From NCBI GenBank assembly GCA_016801845.1, contig CM028916.1, forward strand, positions 15,887,514-15,951,513: DNA of 64,000 bases, written 5' to 3'. This DNA comes from Polydactylus sextarius (taxonomy: Eukaryota; Chordata; Actinopteri; Polynemidae). The notes under the pieces are model-generated. The model saw nothing but the letters and a program-made list of their open reading frames with translations. It was not told where the DNA came from and did not search any database. The first letter of the stretch is position 1, and each line of letters starts with the position of its first letter. This document shows positions 49,436-59,053 of the stretch, in pieces. Made by a program: the position numbers and the translations under genes.

Positions 49436-50721
49436 ATGTCCAGAGTGGAGGCTTTTAGGGACACAAACCTTCGATCCTTGTTGAGGGAGTTACGCACAGA
49501 CATAGCTATGGCTGTGGATGACTCTTTCCCTCTTGTCCATGGTTTGGCCGACAAGAACATCATCACCGAGCAACTGCTGAAGGTAAGACAGAAAAAAACA
49601 ATGGCACAGATAATTATTATACTTCATATACTGAAACCAAGAGAATTTCTTTTTGCCAAACAGGTGAAATCTTTTTTTTTTTCCATTGTGACAATACATT
49701 TTTGTTTAGGCTGCAAAGCTTTACAAAATAATTTATTTCTTGCTTTTTGTGTGTGGGTGTGTAGGACACTCTAGAGAAGGAGAGCAGAGAAGGGATCCAC
49801 AAGGCCATGTACTTGCTTCTGTCCTGGGTCCTGGAGCAGAGCAGATCCACCATCCAGGCCTTCTGGAGCAACATGTCCAAAGACTACAACCTGGACAGCT
49901 ACCCCAAGCTGCAAACACTGCTCTCTAATCTACATTCAAGTATGTGATATTCAGGTTATTTTATAGAATACATTTATTTTTCTCTGTAATTGTGCCAAAT
50001 TGGAATTGGACTTCAGATTATGTGGGTCAGAACAGAGGAGTGAGATATTCCCTGTTATATAATTTGTTAGAATTTATCCATTAGTGACTGCTACTTATGT
50101 CAGTGAAAATACAACTTGGTTCTTATGTCTGAAATCAATTGTTTTTTATTTTAAACATCATGTTTCTAAAGTGGTTGTTAAGGTAGTTTTGCTTACCATT
50201 CTGTATCATCATGATGACCTCAAGCTGAAACATCATCCTGTTGTACAGATTTTTAAATGATTTATACGATTTACAAGTTTAGTCTTTAATCTCATGTATA
50301 ACTTGTGATTCTCTTTGCCAGGACGGGATGCTGCAGGCTCCAGGAGTGATAAGAAGTCCTCAGGAGGTGACAAAACAGCTCATGTGAAGAAGAGGAGCCA
50401 CGAGGACAGAGAGAGTGACTGTCACAGTCAGCATTCACACTATCAAGCCAAGACAAGCGATGGACCAGGTTATCTCCCATAATTCATCTGTTCTGACAAG
50501 ATTATGATAGGAGAGAAAAGAAAGACTTTGTTTTTCTTGGTGAACAATAAGAATGAACTATAATACTGAAAATAAAGTGTTTTGGTGATAGTGTAACACT
50601 TTTTTACCCTCATGTTTTTTTTTTTTTTTTTCTAGGGAGTAAAGTGAAGTTATACAGAGTGAAGAGTGAAGCTCGAGTCCAACTGCTACCATCTGGAAAT
50701 AGTAATTTCAAATATGTTGTA

Positions 50722-50773
<52 letters not shown>

Positions 50774-52150
50774 TTTATTATTATTATAATATACACATTT
50801 AACTAAAGTTCTGCAGTAGGTGTGCAAGCAGTGTCCTCCTCCTCCAATGAGTCATCGATCAGCAATGAAGCCAGAGAAAAGATCCATATCAAGCAGGTGT
50901 TTGGCTCAGATGGTAATCCACTTTAGTCTTTGTCATCTTTTTCAAATATCGATAAAACTGTCTCCCATTAAAAAAAAAAAAAAAAAAAACTAAATGTACG
51001 TTTGTGTTTCAAACAGCATCAAATTAATAAAGTAATGTAGTGTTTTCCTCTAGTAAACTGAAATATGTCCCTGGTTGTCAACAGGAGCTGCCAGAAAGTG
51101 CATTAAAGTTGGTGGGGAGTTTTATTCTCGAGGTCTATCAGAGGAGACAAGTGAAACGTCTAATTTGAAGACGGCTAAGACAACCTTTCACCACCAGGGG
51201 GAGACAACCACAGGCACGGTAAAGGTACAATCTCTCCTCACTTCACCTGGCTTTTCTCTGTCTCTGTATGAGTGTATTTTATTTGGACTGTATGTGCGTC
51301 TTCAGGTTCATTATAATGATGATGAGTGTGCAGTCTGTAAGGACGGTGGAGAGTTGATCTGTTGTGATGGTTGCCCTCGGGCTTTTCACCTCTCCTGTCT
51401 TGACCCTCCACTCACATCCATACCGAGGTAAAGCACAAGATTTAGATCTATTTATATGTATCTTTTAAAATATGTTATAATAGACCTGTGCTTATGGATT
51501 ACATTGTCTTTTAATCCTAAATATGAAAAAGAGGTTTTAATACAATATTAACTATAATACAAATATAAATGTGCAGTGGCACCTGGCAGTGTGAGATGTG
51601 CAGTGGTAACAGAGTGAAAAGGGAGAACACCCAACTACCTTTACAAGTAAGATCCTGACAAAAAATGTTTATTACCAATTAAACTAATCATTTTCTAATA
51701 TTGATCTCAGTCAGAATATTTTGTATTACAGCCACTCTTGGCCCAAGCTCAGCAAACAAACACCAGCTCTGGTAACTCCATCATAGACGTGTCCTTCTTC
51801 TCTTCACTGTCCTCATCCTCCCTCACAAGTGTCACTTCCATGAATGAACTCACTTCAAGAAACCAGGTACGGAGACATTTTATTGATAAACCATTTATAG
51901 CTAATTTTTTTAAAAATTGTGTGTAATCATATAATATATTAAATGTGTGTCCCAGTGTTCAGGTGGAGATGTGGTGAGTGTGAGGGAGGTGTGTGGAGTT
52001 TGTCAACTTGGAGGAGGAGACCTGACTCAGTGCCTCCAGTGTTTGGAGCGTTTCCATGTACATTGCCTCTTTTCCAAGTAAGAGTAATAGAATTACATCA
52101 TAGTGAAGCAGATGTCTATATTGTGTTTAGTGCCCACAAGTTTGCATCTA

Positions 52151-52192
<42 letters not shown>

Positions 52193-53295
52193 GGTGGATG
52201 TGTAGTAATGTCTATTATGGATCAAGACTGGTGAATTAACAAAATGCTGCCTTCTGTCTGTGATTGAATATTAAATTCAAATCTTTTCAGTGTCACATAT
52301 GTAAAAAACAAAAAAAATGCTTCCTTTGATGTTACTGGATAGTATTTCTCTCTTTTTTTGTATGTATGTTTGGATGTATAGAGCTCATGTAATCTGTTTA
52401 AGTTGCCATGTGAAAGGGTCTGAAGCCCTTCCTCTGTAATCCTCTTGAGTGATGGAAATTACATATTGATTGACGGTAACTTTATACACCACAGAGAACA
52501 GTATGACTCACTAAGTGTGTGTGTGTGTGTTTGCTAGAGGGGGATCCATCTGCTCATCCTGTTCCAGGCCCTGGGGCAGCTCTGCAGAGAAAGAGGCTGA
52601 ATCCAGAAGCTTACAGGTTTGTATTCACAAAAGACAAGTTTGGATAGTTTGTGTCTGTTTAGAGAATATGGTACTCTCACAATCTGATAACATCTAAGTA
52701 TAATCTGTGTTTTTTTTCTCCTATGTGTGTGTGTTTGTGTGTGTGTGTGTGTATCTATAGCTCACTCCAGTGATTCAAAACACGTTCAGTCATGATCTGA
52801 CCCCCTCGGTCCCTGAGCCAATGCACCATAAAGATGAACTGGACTCCATCCTGGGAGATGTGAGTGGACTCCAGTTACACGAGGATACCAGACATGTAGA
52901 TGTGATCTGAATGTGGTCATGTGTGTCAGACACAAGATGACTGTACTTCATCATACACTCGGGAAATGAGTTGTCCTAGTAAAACACAGCCTCAAGGACA
53001 AAACAATAAGTGACAGGGTGTGATGTGTCATCATGTTACTCTGTCTGTCTTGGAGTGTATTCTTATTTCACTCTGTGTGTATGCATGTATGTAATGTACC
53101 AATTTTCCTCCTAACATAAAATTAACTACAAGGATAGTGAATATTGTAGATGTGCAATTTATGTTTGATATATAGATGATCGATTGACCCTACTGTGTGT
53201 CTCTGTAACTGTAGGGCTCCATTGACGGCATCTTGCAGTGGGCTTTCCACAACATGTCTCGGCCTCTTCCAGACTCTCAAGGTTGTTTCCAGTGA
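49436..53295 (+). CDS. aire: Autoimmune regulator AIRE, thirteen exons
   Basis: Exons 49436-49582, 49765-49939, 50322-50468, 50636-50701, 50817-50912, 51085-51224, 51306-51427, 51577-51646, 51732-51866, 51956-52077, 52538-52616, 52761-52859 and 53215-53295 give 1479 nt, 492 residues. AIRE drives promiscuous expression of tissue antigens in thymic epithelium. Residues 1-107 form the HSR/CARD multimerisation domain (LRTDIAMAVDDSFPLVHGLA), with LXXLL motifs at 12-16 and 98-102. A basic patch HVKKRSHED follows. A SAND-like segment holds RKCIKVGGEFYS. PHD1 (about 262-307) has DECAVCKDGGELICCDGC, the form that reads unmodified H3K4. PHD2 starts near 378 (VCGVCQLGGGD). The tail GSIDGILQWAFHNMSRP closely matches the human end. 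The protein is shorter than human AIRE; the proline-rich link between the PHDs is serine/threonine-rich here. Identity is firm; exact junctions of the small central exons less so. Confidence 0.94.
50720..50775. repeat. (TA)n(TG)n microsatellite, aire intron 4
   Basis: TA repeats directly followed by TG repeats, about 40 bases before the acceptor of the next exon. Confidence 0.9.
52153..52190. repeat. (TA)n microsatellite, aire intron 10
   Basis: About 18 TA dinucleotides. Confidence 0.9.
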
Positions 53296-53387
53296 TCGAG
53301 GGACTATCAAGCCTGCACACATACATGAGCTCTTACAACCTGAAGTAGTGTTGTAAATACAGGTGATTTACAACATGTGTATAGTGC

Positions 53388-53393
53388 AATAAA
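53388..53393 (+). terminator. aire: Poly(A) signal of aire
   Basis: AATAAA 93 bases after the stop codon, giving a very short 3' UTR; another AATAAA near 53971 could give a longer one. Confidence 0.6.
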
Positions 53394-53399
53394 TGTATG

Positions 53400-55540
53400 G
53401 TAGTGGCAAAGTGAAAAATTGCTCCTTTTTTTAAACTGTTGACTTTTTAAAGAGTAATAACTCAGGTGATTATGAGCACATGTACACACAAGAAAGATAG
53501 CCAGTACTTTTAGTCTATAATATACCATTGTGGAAAAGATTGATATACTCTTGAACTGAAAAAAACTACTTTTGATCAAGGAGTGTCCTTTTTACTGTAA
53601 TGCATCACTGGATCAACCAGTTACTAGTACCATTCTGGTACCATAAAGTCTAATTAAAACCAGCTGTCCTGTGCAGAAGTTTGACTAAACAAATTTTTAT
53701 TTGAGAATATGCAACATGTGACATATCAACACACTACAAGATGTGGCCGTAAAATTAGACAATGTTTTAAAGCATAATTTAGATTGTGCTGAATGGTGCA
53801 GCTTTGCCCCTGAGGACGTGAAATTGTTGGTTGGTTTAATGCTCGTAGACACTTTTAGTCAAAGGACACCTTGAAACTAACTAATTATTTAATACCAAAG
53901 GTCAGTACTAGGCTAGTGATCTAAAAATATATATATACTCCTGTAATTTAAAAAATGTATTTAGTTTTTCAATAAACACCTTTTTTCACCCTTTTCATAA
54001 CAGCAAATGAATAACCAAATTCATATGTACAGTAAAAAACGAAAAAACAGAAAGACAATGCAAACCCCCCACATGCGTGCAGGAAGACAGTTTGTCTGTG
54101 TGAATCTGTAGCTGGAAGAATTCACATTCACACGTTACAACAGATGGTTTCAATACGATGAAGTATGCACACTGAGAAATGCCTCTGTTTAACAGGAATT
54201 CCTTGAAGACTATCACTTAGATGAGGAATGTTGTTTTTGTCATGGGATTCAAGAGTTTGAGCATGACTGCCAGAGGGATGGAGCTCGGCCAGGCAGAGCA
54301 AAGATTTTTCTCCCCTCGGTATTCGGTTGCCATGGCTCCTAGCTCTGCAGCTCAAAACAGAGGATGAGAAACATGCTCATTCCAGTGTGTGTGTGTGTGT
54401 GTGTGTGTGTATGTATCTGTGCATGTGTGTCTGTTTATTTATCAGTCCGCCTTCTAAATGGTTCATGAAACATCCTGCATACTTGAGGGCTATGGGTCCT
54501 TTCAGGGAAAGCAACATCACTGTCAGAGGGACAACTGTTTTCTTTGTGTCCTCTGTTCTGTGTGGGAGAATAATTAAAGACTACTTCATGAAATGTGAAT
54601 AAATAATCTGGCATAAAGTTTTGTCAAAGCATGTGCAGAGTTCAACAAGTTTGCAATGATGCGCAGGTTTTTTCTGAATTTGTGTAGTTGTCTGAATTGG
54701 GGCAGTCCATCCTGGTTAAGTGGGGGATATTTTACATATAAATCTGCTTACATTGGTTCTTTTAGTAGCACAGGCATCTCTCATAACTCCTGCTGTACTA
54801 TCACAGAGCTTTCCCCTGTTTCTTGTTGCATACCACATGAGAGACCACATGGAAAAACTGATAAAACAATCCAAGAGCTCCCTCTGTTTTCTTTTTAAAG
54901 AAAGTGAAAAAAGGCAGACAACTTCTAACCACTAGGTGGCACTGGTCTCAGAATAATGCACTTATTACTTGATCCGCATTTCATTTGATTGCCGCAAAAG
55001 GATGTTTCTTTGTTGCTCAGTTGACATTTTGTCATATATTTTGCTTATGAATTGAAAAAATATTTTACTTATATTCTCATATATATTATATTCTCATTTC
55101 AAGATTGAAGCAAACACTCTTTACATTCTAACATTTTCCATTAAAAAGTCTGTAAAATCTGCAAGAGGTCATGTGATGTCTTGACTAAACAGGGGTCAGT
55201 GGGTGGGGGAATGGGGGGAAACAAGCAGCCAGACTGGAATAAGATATAACAACAATAATAATAATAATTAATAATTATATATATTATATATATATTATTA
55301 TAATTTTTTATATATATATATATATATATGAAAATGTAAAATGTTTTTTAAATGTATTGTATTGTACTATGAACAATTAGGTGTCAGATGTGGGTGAAAT
55401 TCTGTTTAGTACACACTGTCAAACTGCAAAAATAGACTCAAAACTTGAGATAAATTTGCAGTTGGGAGCTGATTTATTATTTATATATTTATATTTATTA
55501 TTATTTATCATATCCTTTTAAATAGTATGATTCTGGTGTG
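53400..55540. other. Non-coding DNA downstream of aire
   Basis: No exon structure is seen. It contains a GT repeat at 54385-54412 and a very AT-rich stretch with TA repeats at about 55250-55330. Confidence 0.55.
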
Positions 55541-56345
55541 GAGGGAAAGGCCCTTAAATTGGGCCATTCCTCACAACCATGCTCCTCCAGATTTAGCTGT
55601 CATTGCCCACTTCAGCATTAAAGTACATTGGCAGAACAATGGAGTCCCCAGTAGGGGCAATTTACAGTACGCGTCCATGGAACTCTAAAAATGGTGGGTA
55701 CTCTTAACTGATGTTAACTGAACAGTCAGGACCCATTACTCAACCCTAAGGCCTTAGGAAACAACCCTTTTATTCAGCGAACTGCAACACACAGACAGAG
55801 ATTTGGGGAGCAATTAAAATGCCCACATAGGCCCTTGCCCTTTCACTGGGTGCAACTCCAGCATAGTAGAGGGTCTAAACTTTCTTAAGGAGTTTGGTTC
55901 CAGATCCAGCGCTATACCGGTATCTCTCCACCTCTTGGACAAGCTCAGGCTCCTTCCCCACTAATGAAGTGTCCCTTAAGTCAGCTTTACCAGCTAGGGA
56001 TTGGGGTTTGGACCTTTGGACCTAATCCACAAAGTACCAGAACCATGTGAGTCATCAAGTGGGTGTTAGGCCCACTGGAAGATGGACCCATGTCCTTGTT
56101 TTGCGCTGTACCTGAATGTTCCCCTTTCCCCAGGCCTGGCTCCAGGGCAGGGCTCTGGTGAGCCTCCAGGCAGGTGCTTTGGTTACTGTTTTTTTCAGCA
56201 TCTGGTTCACATGAACTGCTCTTAGTCTGACCCTTAACCTAGGACCACTTGGTCTTGAGAGACCTTAAATCCCCCTGACAAATCACGCTCCTAAGGGCAC
56301 TAGAGTACGCTAGCCCCTCTACCACGGCAAGGTGGCGGTTCTTGG
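55540..56345. other. GC-richer block, possible old retroelement fragment
   Basis: Base composition changes sharply from AT-rich to mixed. The block has the look of a decayed repeat, ending in CTACCACGGCAAGGTGGCGG and a purine microsatellite (GA)n at about 56357-56383. I cannot identify a reading frame or a family with confidence. Confidence 0.3.
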
Positions 56346-56592
56346 AGGGGGGGGTGATAGAGAGAGAGAGAGAGAGAGAGAGAAAGCAAGAGAGTGCTAG
56401 AGAGAGAGAGACAGTGTTGGTGGTGGTGGTGGAAAAAGGAGAGAGGAGATGATACGAGGATGGAGGGGTAAGAAAGTCAGTGGAGATGGTAGAGAAGTGG
56501 GGTGAAGGAGATGAGGTGTAGGGATGATGAAGGGGAAGAGCTAAAGTTGTGAGTGTGAACAACCAGCAGCCTCCTCTTCCACCCACTCACTA

Positions 56593-57866
56593 TCACGCTT
56601 CTCCTTCTTCTGCCACCAACTCCATATCCACGTCTTCTTCTTGTTCTTGGCCTCCTTCTCCTCCTTCTCCTTCTGCTTTTGTTCCTTTATGTTTTTTCTC
56701 TGCCTTCTTTTTCTTTTTCAGTTCCTTCTTTGTCATTTCGGTTGTTTTGCCTTCATTTTCTGTACTTGTAGCCACAGGATCCTGCTCCTCCTTTTTGTGC
56801 TGCTCCTTGAACTGCTCCAGCTCCCTGCTGGCATCTTGGTTGGAGGCAAGCTGCTCTTCCAGGTGCCTGTTGGCATCCTGGTTGGAAGCAAGCTGCTCCA
56901 CAGCATCTCGGAGTTGCTCTTTCAGGTGCCTGTTGGCATCCTGTGTGAAGGCAAGCTGCTTTTCAGCATCTTGGAGTTGCTCTTGCAGGTTCCTGTTGGC
57001 ATCCTGGTTACAGGCAAGGTGTTGGCATCCTGGATGGAGGCGTGTTGTTCTTCCAGGAGCCTGTTGGCATCCTGGGTGGAGGCAAGCTGCTTTTCAGCAT
57101 CTCAGGGTTGCTCTTCCAGGTGCCTGTTGGCGTCCTGGTTGCAGGCAAGCTGCTCTTCCAGGTGCCTGTTGGCATCCTGGTTGCAGGCAAGCTGTTCTTC
57201 CAGGTGCCTGTTGGCGTCCTGGTTGGAGGCAAGCTGCTCCTCGGCATCTCAGAGTTGCTCTTCCAGGTGCCTGTTGGCATCCTGTGTGAAGGCAAGCTGC
57301 TTTTCAGCATCTTGGAGTTGCTCTTGCAGGTTCCTGTTGGCATCCTGGTTACAGGCAAGGTGTTCTTCCAGGTGCCTGTTGGTGTCCTGGGTGGAGGCAA
57401 GTTTCTCTTTGGCATCTCGGAGTTGCTTTTCCAGGTACCTGTTGGCATCCTGGTTGCAGGCAAACTGCTCTTCCATGTGCCAGGTGGCGTCCTGGTTGCA
57501 GGAAAACTGCTCTTCCAGGTGCCTGTTGGCATCCTGGATGGAGGCAAGCTGCTTTTCAGCATCTCAGAGTTGCTCTTCCAGGTGCCTGTTGGCATCCTGG
57601 TTGCAGGCAAGCTGTTCTTCCAGGTGCCTGTTGGCGTCCTGGGTGGAGGCAAACTGCTCCTCGGCATTTTAGAGTTGCTCTTCCAGGTGCCTGTTGGCAT
57701 CCTGGTTGCAGGCAAGCTGTTCTTCCAGGTGCCTGTTGGCGTCCTGGGTGGAGGCAAGCTGCTCCTCGGCATCTTGGAGTTGCTCTTCCAGGTGCCTGTT
57801 GGCATCCTGGGTGGAGGCAAACTGCTCCTCGGCATTTTAGAGTTGCTCTTCCAGGTGCTTGTTTGA
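56593..57866 (-). pseudogene. Decayed coiled-coil gene: heptad-phased tandem array plus charged C-terminal tail
   Basis: On the minus strand, units such as NRHLEEQLASNQDA (42 bp, 14 residues) and NRHLEEQLQDAEKQLASTQDA (63 bp, 21 residues) repeat over about 1 kb. Both lengths are multiples of one seven-residue heptad, and the residues fit a coiled coil. At the left end the frame runs on into a Lys/Glu-rich tail that stops with TGA at 56593. The array frame is broken by in-frame stops at about 57102, 57249, 57564, 57669 and 57837 and by a shortened unit near 57001-57026 that shifts the frame. The last stretch (56593 to about 57000) is still open. No promoter or splice structure is visible. It may be a dead gene, a repeat-derived sequence or, less likely, a gene with unrecognised splicing. 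The other frames, open on both strands, follow from units divisible by three. Confidence 0.5.
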
Positions 57867-58193
57867 AATGGCTACATCAAGGCAGTCTTTTATCACATTC
57901 CTTTAATGTGACCACACCCACTATGACATCACTCATTCTGTGGAGGTGACCCCACCCACTATGCATGGCATCACATTCTATGGGTGTGGCCATCAAAAAC
58001 AACTGAATTTGGTTGTTTATTTTCAAAATAATAGTCATGTTTTTTTTTTTCCAATACACCAGATTTTATTCTGAAGGTTCTGACAGGAAGTTGTGATTCA
58101 TATTTTTTCTCAACCAATCAGATTTCTACTTAGTTCATATTGTATCTGAATGTTGATTGGACACTGACTTTGTATATTATTTTGTATATTTAT

Positions 58194-58773
58194 TTACCGT
58201 AAATTCCGGACTATAAGCCGCTACTTTTTTTCCACACTTTGAACACTGCGGCTTATACTACGGTGCAGCTTATTCATTTTTTTTTTTTTGTGGCGCCAAA
58301 AACATTTTGCCAAGTAACAGCTGACCAATAAAATTGATGAGTACTAGTTCACAGAGGTCCAATGAAATTGCATGATAAAGCACACTTTCACAACTGTAAA
58401 TCAGTCATTTGTACTCACCCTCATCAACATGGAAAATACTAGAAGAAAAGCATATAATGCGGCTTTTAAGTTAAAGTCGATCACTCTGGCGTTTGAAGAA
58501 GGAAATCGAGCTGCTGCACGTAATCTTGGCAGCCGGGGCCTGCGACACGCTTAGTTTTCGGCTGTCTTATCACCCACTATCAGTGACTCACTTCTTACAG
58601 CAATAAGAAGACATGATGAACGTTTTTGAGCTAATTTTTCATATTACAACGTTGGAGACCTGCGGCTTTAAATCCGGTGCGACTTGTACAAGTACAAAAT
58701 TGATTTTCTTTCTAAAATTAGAGCATGCGTCTCTTAATCAGGTGTGCTCTGTAGTCCGGAATTTACAGTATAG
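58194..58773 (+). mobile_element. Non-autonomous pogo/Tigger-like DNA transposon remnant
   Basis: The ends are near-perfect inverted repeats: CCGTAAATTCCGGACTA at the left (from about 58198) and its reverse complement with one change (TAGTCCGGAATTTACAG) at the right (to about 58769). TA flanks both, as expected of a Tc1/mariner/pogo insertion. Inside, 58429-58554 encodes MENTRRKAYNAAFKLKSITL followed by AFEEGNRAAARNLG, the start of a pogo-type helix-turn-helix DNA-binding domain. The frame ends after 41 residues, so the catalytic part is missing. Element length is about 575 bp. Confidence 0.7.
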
Positions 58774-58990
58774 AATGTAATGTCATTTCTACCGGGTACA
58801 AAATATATTGAGCTGCTATAAAAACATTGTTTTGTAAAAAGCCATTGAGTCTGAAAGAAAGACATTGTCTTCTGATATCACTCTGGCACCTTTGGGCCCA
58901 AACATGTACATTTTTCTTATTGTCTTTTTTGATTCTTAATATGTCAGTCAATTTAAATGCTATTTGTATGAAACTTTGCCAGAAGGCCGA

Positions 58991-58992
58991 GC

Positions 58993-59052
<60 letters not shown>
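58991..59052. repeat. (GA)n microsatellite
   Basis: About 30 GA dinucleotides without interruption. Confidence 0.95.

Positions 59053-59053
<1 letters not shown>

Noticed and set aside
54221..54334. Minus-strand ATG in good context (GCCATGGC) starting a 38-residue frame
   Set aside because: Considered as a first exon of a gene downstream of aire, but no donor or partner exon was found.
56641..57672. 343-residue plus-strand open frame with LASWLQASCSSRCL repeats
   Set aside because: It is the shadow of a tandem array whose units are multiples of three; Cys/Ser/Trp-rich repeats with no domain, and the minus frame has the meaningful heptads.
57008..57835. 275-residue minus-strand open frame rich in PRMPTGTWKS
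   Set aside because: Neighbouring frame of the heptad repeat, open only because stops fall in the coiled-coil frame.
57042..57866. 274-residue plus-strand open frame of VPVGILVAGKLFFQ repeats
   Set aside because: Same array read in another frame; no start context, signal peptide or splice structure.
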